A DNA stretch of 64,000 nt from Chlorella sorokiniana (taxonomy: Eukaryota; Chlorophyta; Trebouxiophyceae; Chlorellales; Chlorellaceae), in assembly GCA_025917655.1 (NCBI GenBank), contig CP084609.1:124001-188000 (forward strand). Reading direction: 5' to 3'. Shown piece after piece: positions 1 to 12,206 of this stretch. The first letter of the stretch is position 1; every line of letters begins with the position of its first letter. The position numbers and the translations under genes are program-made. Under the pieces are notes generated by a model, which was not told where the DNA came from, made no database searches, and worked only from the letters and a program-made list of their open reading frames with translations.

Positions 1-3000
1 AACGGTCGCTCTGGTGGGGGGGGGTCAAAAGGGCGCGGGGGCTGGCTGGCGGCGCTGGCCGCTGCTGTCACGGCTGCCGCTGCGTTGCCGCGCCGGGCGG
101 CGCTGGCCTGCCGCAAGTTGCAGCACCGGCTTTTCTGGGGCGGCCGTCTCGGGCCCCGTCGGAAGGTCCGTCGCTCGCATTCTCGTTCTGCACGTTGCTG
201 AAGCTACCCTGGGCTCCGCCGCCGCTTCCCCTTTGCCTGCCCGGGTGCAGTGGAGTGCACCCCGCTGAAGCGCGCCATAGAGGCGACCTACGCCGCCGTG
301 CTGCCCAAGGCCGCCAAGCCCTTCCTCTTCCTGGTGAGCTGGAGGGCGATGGTGTGGCGGCCAGCTGCCGGGGCTTTGCTGCGGCGCGGGCTGCTTGCAG
401 GCCGGGAGGGTGCCGTGCCCCCCCAGCAAGGCTTGCTGGCAGTGAAGGGATGACGCTTGGAAGCTTCTGAAATGCTACAGGCTGAAACTGCGGTGGTGGG
501 TGCCGTGGTACCGCTCGCGGTACCACGTCCTGCAGGAGGTGCGGCTGCCCGGCAGCCACGTGGACGTCAACGTGCACCCCACCAAGAAGGAGGTGGGCTT
601 CCTGCACCAGGTGCGCGGAAGCTGGCCGGAAGCTGCTCCTGCGCCGCAGCTGTGTTCCGCTTTGCTCCAGAGCAGCGGCCGCTTTTGGGGTCTCGCATCG
701 GCAAGCAAACCAGGCCGGAACCTGGCTGGAAAGCGGCCGCAAAGACCGCACGACTGAAAGGTTATCGTGAAGCGCAGGAGGAGCTGATTGAGGCGGTACG
801 TCTGGCGGTCGAGGAGAAGCTGCTGGGCAGCAACGGCAAGCGCACGTACGCGCAGGTGCGGCAGGGCGGGCGGCGCCGCTGTGCAGCCGCGGTGCCGCGG
901 GGCCAGCTTTTCCATGCGCCCGCCTCCCGGCCTCGTCTCTCCAGCCGAGCATTCACCCGACAGTGTGGCAGAGCACCCAATTTCTACATGCTCCTGGTCC
1001 TGGCCCTCTTCTTCTTGGCTGCCGCCGCCAGCCTTCTCTGGCATCCCCCGCCTCCAATCCCATGCTCCCAAGCTCCCCACCCCCACCCTCCCATCGCAAG
1101 TCCGCCCCGTACCCACTTTACCTCCCCACCCACAACGCTCTCAACCTCCAATCCACCACCCACCCAACCCCTCCTCCCGCAGACGATGCTGCCCGGTGCG
1201 CCGCTGCTGGAGGCGGCCGCCGCCGAGCCCCAGCCCGCCTACTACCGCCCAGAGAAGCTCGTGCGCACAGGTGCGTGCGGCCGGCTGGCTTCCGCTTCGT
1301 TGCGGGGCCTTGCCTTTGTGCCTGACTGCCTTATTTTGGTTGTTGGGCGATTGGTGGGAAGCGCTGCAGCGCCAGGACACACACACCCCCGGCTGCGGAT
1401 CCGTTGGTTGCGTTCCTCACCCGCCACCAACCTGCGGCCTTCCCCTGCCCGCATCCGTGCCTGGCAGACGCCCGAGCGCAGACGCTGCATGCCTTCCTTG
1501 GGGCTGGTGGCAGCCAGACGGCGGCGACGCAGCAGCAACAGCAGCAGCTTCAGCAGCAGCAGCAACCAGAGCAGCAGCAGCAGCAGGGGGAGGGGGCGAG
1601 CAGGCGGGGGGCGGGCGGCGGCGGGGAGCAAGGCCCCGCCGCCATGGAGCAAGACGTGCAGCAGCCCGGTGCGGCTGCCGCTGTTGCTGCTGCGGCTGCG
1701 GCGGCGGCGCTGCCGGTGGCGCGGGCGCCGCGCGGGCGGCGGCGCCCGCCCAGACGGCGGCGGCGGCGCTTTCGACTTCCTGCCGACCCCCATGGACATT
1801 GCGGGGGCGGCGGGCGGCGTCGCCGCAGCCCCGCAGCCGCCGCCCACGCAGTTTGCGCCGCCGGTGCGGCAGCAGCGCCGTGCCGCCGACGGCAGCTCCT
1901 CGCTGCCCAGCGTGCAAGCCTTGCTGGCGGAGGCGGCGGGCGCGGCCGCATGCGGGGGTGGCGGAAGTTTTGAAGGCACCCACCTGGGTCGGCATGGCTG
2001 ATGAAACTCTGGCGCTCGTGCAGGCGAGCCTGACACCCGCCGCGGTCCTTCCTTTTTGGCGCTCCGCTGTCTCTTTGCTGAGCTCCTGCGCTGCACAGCT
2101 CTGGAGCGGGCGGCGGGTTGCTGCCGCCCTGCGCCAGCCGCCGTGCCGCCAGCTGCGCATGAGCGTTGAGTGTGCATGCTGTTGGCTGGCGGCCCCCCAG
2201 CTGGGCCCCACCACGCACACTTGCACGCTACCCCCACACCCTGCTTTCTCTTTTCAAAGCCCAGCGTTGTTCAGCATTGTAGCTGAACAGGACGTCTTGG
2301 TGCCCCCTCCCGTGGTGTGTACCGCTCTGTACTGCAGCACGGCACGCGGCTGTACCTGATCGACGTGCAGCGCCTCTCGGCCGACATGTTTTACCAGCAG
2401 GCAAGCGGTACATTGCAGTACGGCCCCGCCCTTCCTTTTCAGCCGCGTCTTGCAGCGTGCCGGGCCCTGCATGCGGCTCTCATCTCTGCCAGGCTGCTCC
2501 GGCTGCGCATGTCTTGCTGGCTTGATGATCACCCTCCACGCATGTGCAACCAAGCTGCAACTGGCTCTGCAATGCATGCGCGACCACGCTGCAACTGCCG
2601 GTCCCGCTGCGCAGGCGCTGCGCCGCTTTGGCGCCTTCAGCCGCGTCCGCCTGCAGCCGCCGCTGCCGGTGGAGCAGCTGGCCCTGGCGGCGCTGGAGGC
2701 GCAGGAGGCGATGGGGCACTGGCAGGTGCTTGCGCCCTGCTGGCCCTGCTGGCCTTGGTGCCGTGCCGTGGCGGGCGATGGCGCCTCCTGTTTTCAGCCC
2801 CCACCCGCCACATGCACTCGCTCGTGTGTTACGCTGCAGCGCCCTTCCTTGCCCGCCATCCATAGCACTTGCTCTCACACCAACACCCCCCAGACACAAC
2901 ACACACACACACACACCACTACCCCCAACACACGCGAGGTTCTCACTCTCACACACTAAGCCCCCCTCCCCCCTCCCCTCAAACCACCCCTCAACACACA

Positions 3001-3160
3001 CAAGGCTCTCTCTCTCACACACTAAGCCCCCCCCACCCCCTCCCCTCAAACCACCCCTCAACACACACAAGGCTCTCTCTCACACACTAAGCCCCCCCAC
3101 CCCCCCCCCCTCAAACCACCCCTCAACACACACAAGGCTCTCTCTCTCACACACTAAGCC

Positions 3161-3224
<64 letters not shown>

Positions 3225-4751
3225 ACCCCCCAACACACACGCATACACACGCACACACATCCCCCCCCAAAAAAAAACAAACACACAAACACACAAGGCT
3301 CTCACTCTCAACACCTCCCCCCCCTCCCCCCTCCCTCAAACACCCACAGGACTCCCCTGAGGCGGGCACCAAGGGCGAGGTGGCGGCGCTGCTGGCCCGC
3401 CTGCTGCGCCAGAAGGCGGCGCTGCTGGAGGAGTGCTTTGGCATGGCTGTCGACGCGGGTGGGCCGAGACCTTGTGTGCTGTACTGCTGCACTGCTTCGG
3501 TGTTCCCCGCGGGGCAGCCTGCGTAGCCAGCAGCACCCAAGAGGCGGCGTGCGCAGCCTGGTGGCGTCGCCGACTTGCGGGCGGGTAGAGCGCAGGCGCC
3601 TGGCCCACCCCCTCCCCAACTTCTTCTCCACCCTCGACCGCTCGTATGCCTCCTACCCACCCACTCTCACACCGCCCCACCCCAGACTCTGACCATTCCC
3701 GCCTGTCGTAACCACCTGCCGTCATAAGCACACACTGGCACACACACGGCATGCCCAGCTGCCCGCCCTGCCCCCTGTGCAGACGGCAACCTGGCCAGCC
3801 TGCCACAGCTGATTGACCAGTACGTGCCTGACCTGGGTGAGCGGTACCGTCTGCGGTACCATGGGTTACTTGCCGACATGCACCGCTGGAGTCACTGCCG
3901 TGCAGCCACTGCAGCAAGCGGACGAGCTGCGTTGCCCTGCCTCCTCTCCCGCCCGACCGCCTGCCTGCCCGCCGGTCGTGGCAATCGCCTCGTGCCTGCA
4001 CCGCTGACGACCCCTCTCCGCCTGCCCGACCTGCCAGCAAGGCATTGCTGACTATCCCCCCGCCGCCGCCGCCGCCGCCGCTTCCCTGTTGCAGACCGCC
4101 TGCCCACGTTTGTGCTGGCGCTGGGGCAGAGCGTGGAGTGGAGCGATGAGGCAGCCTGCTTCCAAGGGCTGGCGCAGGTTGGCTGAGGGTTGCTCCTCGA
4201 TGACAGCGGTGCTTGCGCTCGGGGTGCTGCCGGGCGGCGGGCCCGTTGGATGCGTGGAGGTGTTGTCCCTGGATGGTGCTGCGTTGGGGCGTGGCGGTGC
4301 ATTCCCCGCCTCTTCCACGCCCGACCCCGCTGCTGTTTACACATTCCCAAATCCGCCCACAGGCTTTGGCCGAGTTCTATTCGGTGCAACCCTGCATCGC
4401 CGATGCGGCGGCAGAGGAGGGAGCCGAGGGCGGCGAGGGCGGCGAGGGCGAGGATGCGGCAGCGGAGCAGCGGCGGCGCCAGCGAGAGTGGACCGTGCGG
4501 CACGTCATCCTGCCCGCCCTCAAGTGAGCAGCTGCACCCGCTGCCCAAGCAAGGAAGCTGCCCAGTGAAAGGAATGTTTGTGACCCTGCGCGCTCGGAAG
4601 CGTGGCCTCGTACAGAGCTTACCGCTGCCCCCTCTCTTCCCCCACCTTGGTGCAGGCTGTTTTGGCGCCCGCCCGGCAGCGCGCCACCGACGGTTCGGTG
4701 GTGGAGCTGACCCGGCTGGAGACCCTGTACCGCATATTTGAGCGCTGCTGA
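1..4751 (+). CDS. MLH1: DNA mismatch repair protein MLH1 (5' part missing)
   Basis: MutL-homologue ATPase that pairs with PMS-type partners and acts after MutS-type mismatch recognition in the nucleus. About twelve exons are visible. The first (251-333) and second (536-610) give the family block RAIEATYAAVLPKAAKPFL, then DVNVHPTKKEVGFLH. Exons at 778-855 and 1183-1270 carry KLLGSNGKRTY and PEKLVRT. The linker exon 1468-2023 is inflated by a CAG-coded polyQ tract and polyA/G stretches. C-terminal dimerisation exons follow: 2338-2400 (HGTRLYLIDVQRLSADMFYQQ, minus its first residue, matches the family), 2614-2724, 3350-3458, 3783-3836, 4095-4177, 4363-4523 and 4655-4751. The protein ends in FERC, the hallmark MLH1 C-terminus. 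Introns after 2023 and 2400 have GC donors. Frame slips occur in the GC-rich linker and in the last exon. The N-terminal ATPase half lies left of the window. A TGTAA signal follows at 4784. Confidence 0.95.
504..527. repeat. perfect 11-bp inverted repeat (GTAC hairpin) in an MLH1 intron
   Basis: Arms CGTGGTACCGC and GCGGTACCACG are separated by two bases, ending 8 bases before the 3' splice site at 536. This is the clearest member of the GTAC-centred repeats seen beside splice junctions in the window. Confidence 0.8.
2930..3345. repeat. CT/CA-rich minisatellite plus (CA)n in an MLH1 intron
   Basis: Units of about 65 bases begin with ACACAAGGCTCTC (near 2998, 3065, 3130 and 3291; a degenerate one near 2930) and include CTCACACACTAAGCCCCC. 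A pure CA tract of roughly 60 bases (3163-3222) interrupts the array. It lies between the exons ending at 2724 and starting at 3350. Long antisense reading frames across it are repeat artefacts. Confidence 0.9.
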
Positions 4752-4783
4752 TGGAAGGACGCTGGGTGCCGCCGCTTGCCCCT

Positions 4784-4788
4784 TGTAA
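4784..4788 (+). terminator. TGTAA polyadenylation signal of MLH1
   Basis: TGTAA, the usual green-algal polyadenylation signal, stands about 33 bases after the MLH1 stop, so the 3'UTR is short and the next gene's 5' region starts by about 4800. Confidence 0.6.
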
Positions 4789-5187
4789 GCGCCTAACAGC
4801 CTGGCTGGTCAAAGCGGCGGAGCCGCTCCTAGCGGGAACGCCGCTGTGAGAGGGACAGCCCTAGAGAGCAGCAAGGGGCGCCTGGCCGCATTGACATGTT
4901 ACATCGGGCGGTGATCGAGGCAAGAGCACCCGCGATAGAGACCTCTGGGGCCCGGTTTCCTCATTGCGAGGGTGCATTGCGATGGCAGTGAGGTGGCCTT
5001 TCCTCAGCGGCCTGAGAGCCTGCACGCCCCTGCAGGGCCGCGCATTGCAATCCAAACAGAAGCATACTTATCTCTTGAAGCTGTGCTGACAAGGAAGCAC
5101 CGCCCACCGCACTGGTTCCTCGCAATACAAGGAGGGCTTGCAGGTGAGTTGACGGTTGTTTGTGCGCAATCTAGCCTGGCACGCGGT

Positions 5188-7399
5188 ATGCGCCGCGCCG
5201 CGAGTGCCCTCAGAAAGCTGGTACGTGAGTCGGAGAGGGTTGTAGGCCTGGGCGAAGCAGCGGCTGCCCCGCCTGCTCGCAGCTTCCAGCCCCTTCATAC
5301 GCTGATCGACAGGAGAATGTGCACGGTCGACGGCTGTACAGGGCATAGCGCCCCCGAGGCCAGCCTACAGGGCATCCTGTCTAGCAACCGGTGAGCGCTT
5401 GCAGCCCGCTCGACACTTGAAGACTCGGCCCTGATCGCAGCCCGCGCCGCGCCGGGGCCGCACGCCAACCGCTGTCAGCCCCGCCGCCGCTTGACCGCGC
5501 TCTCGGCTGCGGCGTGCTGACCGCCCTCGCTGCGCTGGCCGGCGCCTGCGCTTTCCTCCCGCAGGAGGTGGGCGGAGGCGCAAGTGGAGAAGGACCCTGT
5601 GTTCTTCAGCAAGCTTGTGGACACCCAGACCCCGGAGTGGCTCTGGTGAGCGGGGGAAGCGGCGGGGGTCTCTCCTCTTCCGCTGGGTGGTTGGGCCGCC
5701 GCGCCGCCGTGCCCCCAACTTTATTCACCTCTCCGCCCGACCCCTACCTGAAGTTTTCACGCTGCCCCCGCCCGCCCGCAACCCTCCATCCCTCCACGCT
5801 CCTCACAGGATCGGCTGCTCCGATTCGCGCGTGCCCGCCAACGAGCTGCTGGGGCTGGGGCCGGGGGAGGTGTTTGTGCAGCGCAACGTGGGCAACCTGG
5901 CCACCCACAAGGACATGAATGTGATGAGCTGCATGGAGTACGCGGTGACGGGTGGGTCACGGATGGGCTTGTTGGTGCTTCTCTTGTTGCTTTTCGCTCT
6001 GTCTTTCTGGTCTGCCTGGTGGTGCTTCCGTGTGTTGTTTTGCTCTTGTTGGTGTTTCTCTTGTTGGTTCTCCGCTGCGTCGTTCCTGGTTGGGGCTCCA
6101 GTTTGGGCTCTAGTTTGGGCGCTGAGGTCACGCAGGGGCAGGCGGCTGAGGGGCAAGCGCACGCCGGTGCTTCACAGCGGGCGTGGTCGCTTCATGGTGG
6201 CATGCTTTTCGGTGGCGGCAGGCGGGCTAGCCGACAGCTGGCAACTACATTGCGGGCCCGGCATATCCTGTCCCCGCCGCCAGCGATCCCAGCCCCCTCG
6301 CCCTCCCCCACACCACCACCACCACCACCCCCACTCACACACACACACCGTCCCCAGCGCTCAACCCCCGCCACCCGCCGCCGCCTGCCCCTGCAGTGCT
6401 CAAGGTGAAGCACATCATCGTGTGCGGGCACTACGGGTGCGGCGCCGTCAAGGGAGCCCTCACGCTGCCTTGCAAGACCCCGGTGAGGGCGGCGCCCTGG
6501 GGCGGCGGGGATGGCACCGGTTCGCCTGGCGGCGGCGCATATGTCCGCGGCCATGAGCCTCAGCCCGACAGCCCTCCTGCTCTTTGTGCCGGGCTGTCCC
6601 TCGTCCGCTTGTCGTTTCAGCCTGTTGCTCCAGCCTTTCTGCTGCCTGGGTGATTAATCCTCTCCGCGCCCCTTCATCCACGGGGAAACTCCTCCCCTCT
6701 CTCAGCCCATACCCACTGCACAGCGCCAGCAATCAGCCCCAGCAGCACATGTGCCCTCCCTCCCGCCCCTGCCCGCCCCAAAAGCTATTCCCCACACTGA
6801 CAACCCACCCCACCCCACCCCACCCCCACACACACATCAGGCCTGGTCAACCTTTGGATTCAAGACATCCGAGACACGCGAGACAAGAACATCGAAACGC
6901 TGCGCAGGCTCAAGGGGCCGGAGCAGGTGGGTGGCGGCTGGGTGCTGCGTCTCGCGTTGCAAGGCCTCTCTGCGACGCACAAGAGGGATTCCCGGTTGCG
7001 GATCGCTGGCTGCCACCCCACCCCTCCCTTTCCTCCCTCTCTCCAACAACCCCCAACAACCAAAGTCCCTATAACAGCCCCCAATAATCAACCCCCAACA
7101 ACCCCCAACAACCACCCAATGCGCAGGTGGACAAGCTGGTGGAGCTGAACGTGATGCGCCAGGTGTTCAACGTCTGCACCTCGCCCATCGTGCAGCAAGC
7201 GTGGGACTGCGGGCAGCCGCTGGCGGTGCACGGCCTGGTCTACGCCCTCACCGACGGCATCCTGAAGCAGCTGACGCCGCCCGTCACCTGCCTGGGAGAC
7301 TTTGAGGCTTTCTCACACGAGGCGGAGCTGGACGGCATGAAGCACCTGAGCCTGTCGGTGCTGGAGCACTTTTCGTTCGAGCGGGAGGCACTCAAGTGA
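5188..7399 (+). CDS. beta-carbonic anhydrase
   Basis: Interconverts CO2 and bicarbonate with a catalytic zinc. Exons: 5188-5390, 5568-5645, 5809-5951, 6397-6482, 6841-6924, 7127-7399. Visible family blocks are [19 protein letters not shown] (zinc Cys and the Asp/Arg dyad), [11 protein letters not shown], and [15 protein letters not shown] (zinc His and Cys). The last exon codes for [20 protein letters not shown] and ends [10 protein letters not shown] chose the ATG at 5188 because it opens a basic, amphipathic leader ([18 protein letters not shown]) that looks like a mitochondrial or plastid presequence. An in-frame ATG at 4972 would add 72 residues that do not resemble coding sequence. The 6482/6841 junction closes in frame only if the CCCC run at 6478-6481 lacks one C. 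A possible extra intron near 5222 is unresolved. Confidence 0.93.
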
Positions 7400-8657
7400 G
7401 GCTGCTTGCTGCCCTCTCATGCGGGGCTGGGAAGCAAGTCTGCTGCTCTGCCTTGCGGGTTGCGGGGGCGGGAAGTGAGGCTGCTGCTTTCTTGCCAGGG
7501 TTGGGGGCCTGGGAGGGAAGCGGCGGCGGGGAAGCATCAGGGGAGGGTCACAGGCTGCGTTTGCAGCTCCTCCTTCTGCCTGATCCAGCAGCGGGCGGCT
7601 GCGTCGGCTGATGCCGAAGCCTCCTCCGCCTGCTGTGCCTGCTGTGGTCTTGCCGACCCTCCCCCTGCCCCCGCCTCCGCCGCAGGCGCGCCAGCATGGA
7701 CCAGCCGCGCACGGCCGCCGCTGCGCTGCAGGCCAGCGGCAGCGGCGCTCCCTGAGAGCGGCCCGGCCTGTGCCTGCCCCCTCTGTACACCGTTGCGCTG
7801 GGCGCCAGCTGTGCAGGCACGGTCTCCAAGGGATGACCACGCCTCGGATACCACCCCTCACGCGTGAACAGCAATGGCCGCCCCCTCCCTTTCCATGTCC
7901 CCTTCCTTTCATTTTTTCCCATGTGGACTGCTTCTACGCACAGACTGCCCAAACTTAAGACCCCTGTACCTTCCACAGCCCTACTGCCCTGCTCTCCTAG
8001 CTCAGCCGACGCCACGCCTCACAGCACTCCAACCCTTGCCCGCCCACCTCTCACAACGATACCGATTCGATGCGCCACCCCCGCCGCGGCTGCACGCTCC
8101 CCCCCGCTGCAGCCGCCTCCCCTGCTCAACAACCTGTGCGCCCCTCTCCAGCCCCTTCTACTAGTTCTCAACCCCGGCCCGCTGCCATTCCGAGTGGCCA
8201 GAGTAGACTGTCACTAAAATTTTCAGTCCCTGCAGCTTTCCAGGGGCGTACACCGCTCGCCTGCTCTCCTGGAAGTGACCCATTCTTCCAAGAAACAAGG
8301 CCTGTGCCGCTGGCAGCCCCTGGCACCCACTGCCAGCTTCGCTTTGATGTGAACCAAGTGCTTGATGTGTAAGCACGCCCGCATTGCAGCCTGCACCTGG
8401 GCGCGGGGCGCGTGCCTGGGCTTGGTGCATTTGTGTCGTGCAATTGTGCAACAAATAGAAGCTGGTCAGCAGCCTGTTGGTAGTGGACAGAAGTACATCA
8501 GTCAGCAGTGAGGAAAGCTGCAAGGGAAGGGGCTGGGGGCACGCAGGCGTGCTGCCCATGGCTGTCAAAAGTGGGCGCTGTCTTGCCATACAACAGGAGT
8601 CGCCGCTACAACAGGGAGGCGAGGAAGGGCAGCCTTTCATCGCCTTGTCGCTGCAGG
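7400..8657 (+). other. 3'UTR / convergent intergenic stretch
   Basis: No gene is supported here. The stretch follows the carbonic anhydrase stop and runs to the stop of the convergent TLC gene at 8658. A TGTAA signal at 8368-8372 probably ends the carbonic anhydrase mRNA, which gives an unusually long 3'UTR of almost 1 kb unless a variant signal is used earlier. Confidence 0.5.
8368..8372 (+). terminator. TGTAA polyadenylation signal (carbonic anhydrase)
   Basis: TGTAA in the context GATGTGTAAGCACGC is the only clear such signal between the carbonic anhydrase stop and the convergent neighbour. Confidence 0.45.
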
Positions 8658-11600
8658 TCACTGCTGCTTCTTTTGCGGCGGCGCCGGCCCCTGCTGCGTC
8701 TTGCGCCGCTGCTTGCGGTAGCCGGCCAGCAGCTTGTAGGACCAGAGCTGCACAGTGGAGCCGCGATGGGGGACTCGATGAGGGTGTGGAGGGACAGGAG
8801 GGGGTGGAGAAACTACACGCAGGCTAGAGCCTCTGGTGGCGCCACCGGCCTGCTGGCCAAGCCAAGCCGCAGGAATCATGCAGCTTGCGCATGCTATGGG
8901 CTGTGGGCGTCGGCAGCATGGGTGAGTGGGCAGGCAGGCCAGCCCCCTCCCCTCCCCCAGAGGCCGGCTGGTTTCCTCTCGTAACCCCCCTCCCTTTCTC
9001 AGCAGCGGCGGCGCTTGCCTGGGATGCCGCCATGCCCAGCGCCACGCATGATCCCATCACGATGCGCCATGGCCTGGGAGGAGCGTGGCCCTGTGGGGGT
9101 GGGGGTGGTCAGTGTGGGTGAGTGGGCGTGCGGGTGGGGGTCTAGTTTGAGGGGAATTGGTGGGGGCCTAGTGTGGGTGGGGGTCTAGTGTGGGTGGGGG
9201 TGGTGCTGTTGGGGGAAGGGGGGCAGGGTGAAGAGCAGGCCGGTGGGAGCAAGGGGGCCGGCTGGCAGAGGGAAATGGCTGCGGTGCGCCGCCGGCTGCT
9301 GGGACCATCCGTGGGGCGGACCCTGCCCAAGCCGTGCCCACCATGCACGTCTCTTCATGAGAGCGCAGGTGATCCAGCCAGGCGGGAGCCAGCCCGCCCA
9401 CCCTGCCCACTATCATTCTGTATATCTGTGCTTGATTCCTCTACTGGGAACGCCTTGATGATGGGCCCACCTGAACCACACCGAGTAGACAAACCAGCCG
9501 ACGACGGGGGCGCCACCACGGAGCGCACACCGACGAACGCAACTGCGGGGGGCGCGTTTCTGTGCCGCAGGCGCTGGGCATGCAGACGACAGGCGGGTGT
9601 GCGAGTGTGTTTTTGTTTTTGTTTTTTTTTGGGGGGGGCGGCGGCGGCAGGAGACAGCGCTTCTGTGCCACGGGCGCTGGGGGTGCAGGCGAGAGCAGCG
9701 GGGCATGCTGGCGTTCCCCGTCGAAGCCCGCGCGGGTGGTGGGGGCGGCACAGGGCAGCGTGGGGCGGGGCTGGCGGCTGCGCCCAAGGAGGCGGCCCCA
9801 GCCCGAATCCACAGCCAGGGAGACGTGTTGCAAGCATTCAAGTTTATTAGAAGTTTGAGCGGGTTGCCAGCTGGCGGGCCCCCACCCGTGAACAGCGGCG
9901 AGGTGAGGCGGAAGACTTGGTAGGCGGCCTTGGACTGGTGCCGCAGCTCCCTGCAGGAAGAAAGCGTGGAAGAAAGCATAGGAAGGAAAGCGGTGGAGGA
10001 AACCACTGAAAGAAGGCGTGGACGACAACAAGGAAGGAAGGAACCGAGACAGAGCATCAGAGGGTGGAGGGAGCAGGTGGGACGGCTGGCCGCGGCGGGG
10101 TCTGCAGGGTGCGCAGCCTGCCCTCCTCAGGCGGCAAGGCACAGCCCGCAAGCCCTGTGCTGCACGCGCGCACGCTGTGCCCGCTCGGCGCTGTGGCGGG
10201 CGACGTGTGCGGACATTGTGCATTGTTTTGGCGAAGAAAAGCAATTCGCGACAAGAAGCAGAGCGGTACACGAACGGCCGCAGCGCGGGAAGCTGTGCAG
10301 CAGACAGCAAAGGCGTGCTTGGCACAGCAGGCAGCCCAGAGAGGCCAGCCGGCCCCCTCACTTGGAGATGTTGAAGACGTTGAAGACGGGGAGGTCACCT
10401 CTCCCAGGAAGAACATCAGGATGCAGCCAATGGCGCCGTGACGCGTCAGCAGGCAGCTGCGGGGGGGCAGGGGGCGAAACGGGCGGAGGGTAGGGCAGGG
10501 GCCAGGTTGGTGGGTGTGCCTGTGGGCCGTGAGCCCGCAAAGCCGGCGGGCGCTGGGCGGAGGTTGAGGCAGAGGCAGAGGCGGGTGCCGGGGACGAAAG
10601 GGGCGACGCACGGCCTGCCCGCCCCTGGCCTGCCGTGCACCCCTCCCCTCTCGCTTGCTCCCCAGCAAGCCGTAGCCACACACGGCCATGGCCACACCGC
10701 CACACTGTCACCGTCAACAAACACGCAGAAAATCTGCCTCCGTCGCTCGCGCCTCCAGCAGCGTGTGCCTCCGCCGCTTGCACAAACAACCGAACGCAAA
10801 GCAGCCCAGGGCCCCCGCACACACACACACACACACACACCACCACGCACCCAACGAGGTAGACGGCAGAGATGGAGTGATGCACCATGAACACGTAGTC
10901 TGCAGTCAAGAAGGAGGGATGGGAGGAAAGTGAGAAAAAAAAAAAAAAAACAGTAAAAAGTGAAAGGACGGCGAGCAGAAAAGGAAGGCCAAGGCGCACA
11001 GCCAGGCAGGTGAGGGGTTGATGCAGGCAAAGCCCACTGCAAGCACTGGCCGCCACCCCGAACTCCGCCAGCTTGCCGCAAACCACCCTGCTGTTGTGCT
11101 GCGGCGGTGCTGCCCCGCAGCTGCCGCATAGCTGCCAAGCAGCTTCTGCCTGGCTGCTCACCGTCAGGGGTGCAGGGCAGGAGGTAAAGAAGAAGTCGGC
11201 CACCATGTAGGCCAGCGAAAACTCGTTGAGCAGCTTCTGCAGAAGGGGGAGGGGGCGCGTGAAAAGTGTGTGTGCATGGGAGCAGCCATTGAGGCGAACC
11301 AGAGGGAAGAGGTCCAGGCGCCGCCAAAGCGTGCGTTCTTGTGTCTGGAGGGGGCCGCTCTCGAGCCTTCCTTTGTTTTCTTCGGTGGACAGAGCATACG
11401 GAAGAGCGGCGTGGCAGCGCACCTGCTGCGGCGAGTTGGGCGCGTCCACTTGGAACCCCTCCCACTGCAGCAGCTGCTGGTAGCCGCCTGCACCGGGCAG
11501 CGGCGCAGCGGCGGCGGCATAGAAAACATTAAGGGCATGTCGCTCGCCGAGTGGCGACGCAGACTGGGCGCCTGCAGGGCCCCAGCAGCGTGTGGCCGCC

Positions 11601-12206
11601 CGGCGGCGGCGACATCAGCAGAAGCTGGCAGCAGGCCGGCTCGGCAAGGAGCCAGCGGCAGGCGGCGGGTGCGCGCCGCACTCGGTCCTGGGGCGGCCAC
11701 GAGCGGCAGGAGAGAGGAGCCAGCCGGCAGCCGGCGCGAGCGAGCGAGGGGCGAAACGACAGCCAGCAGACGACGAAAAAACGCCGCTGCCTCTGGTGGC
11801 GTTGGGGGCGCTCACCCAGCGCACACAGCGCGCCGTGTACGCTGCTCATGGTGCAGGAGGCCAGCAGGGTGGCCTTGCGCCCCTCCAGCCCCGCCACGTA
11901 GCGCTGGCTCGCAGCGAGTTGGGTGGGGAGGGGAGAAGGAGGACACGGGTGGGGGATGGAGCGAATAAAGGAGGAGATGCGACGGCGGGTCGAGGCAGCC
12001 AGCGAGTTCCGGCCTGACTCGGTGCACGCAGCTAAGCGCAGCCTGCCCGCACGCGCTCATTAGCTCACCCAGAAGGGGATGGACAGCAGGAAGAGGGCGC
12101 CGAAGAAGAGGGTGAAGGAGGGCACCTCCCGAAATGCGACGCCCACCAGCGGCTCCGCCGCCGCGCTGACTGGCTCCAGCGCAGCACCCAAGTCCTCCAC
12201 CAACAT
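8658..12206 (-). CDS. TLC-domain (TRAM/LAG1/CLN8) membrane protein, TLCD4/TMEM56-like
   Basis: Polytopic membrane protein of the TLC family, proposed to bind or modify lipids; the exact activity is not known. Exon 1 (12206-12069) encodes MLVEDLGAALEPVSAAAEP then a hydrophobic helix ending FLLSIPFW. Further exons give RYVAGLEGRKATLLASC (about 11900-11815), GGYQQLLQWEGFQVDAPNSP (about 11500-11430), EFSLAYMVADFFFYLLPCTP (about 11240-11165), the TLC signature DYVFMVHHSISAVYLV (about 10905-10860), a helix running into GEVTSPVFNVFNISK (about 10440-10363), and ELRHQSKAAYQVFRLTSPLF (about 9950-9890). The last exon ends LWSYKLLAGYRKQRRK plus a basic tail. The frame across EVTSP/VFN is restored only if the G run at 10388-10391 lacks one base. 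One exon before the last (near 9040-9000) is uncertain. Confidence 0.82.
9110..9215. repeat. short G/T-rich tandem repeat
   Basis: Three imperfect copies of a 17-20 base unit containing TCTAGTGTGGGTGGGGG lie inside the 3' part of the TLC gene, probably in an intron. Confidence 0.7.
10818..10843. repeat. (CA)n microsatellite in a TLC-gene intron
   Basis: Perfect CA dinucleotide run just downstream (in gene sense) of the exon encoding DYVFMVHHSISAVYLV. Confidence 0.85.

Noticed and set aside
3150-3300. Poly-His/Thr and poly-Val/Cys proteins from CA/GT repeats
   Set aside because: Simple-sequence artefact inside an MLH1 intron; similar cases at 36800 and 54905.
4972-5187. Longer N-terminus of carbonic anhydrase from ATG 4972
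   Set aside because: The added residues have no targeting or coding character; the leader from 5188 is better.
10358-11449. 363-codon minus-strand frame taken as one exon
   Set aside because: It runs across several TLC exons and introns; only short segments match the TLC family, each bounded by splice sites.
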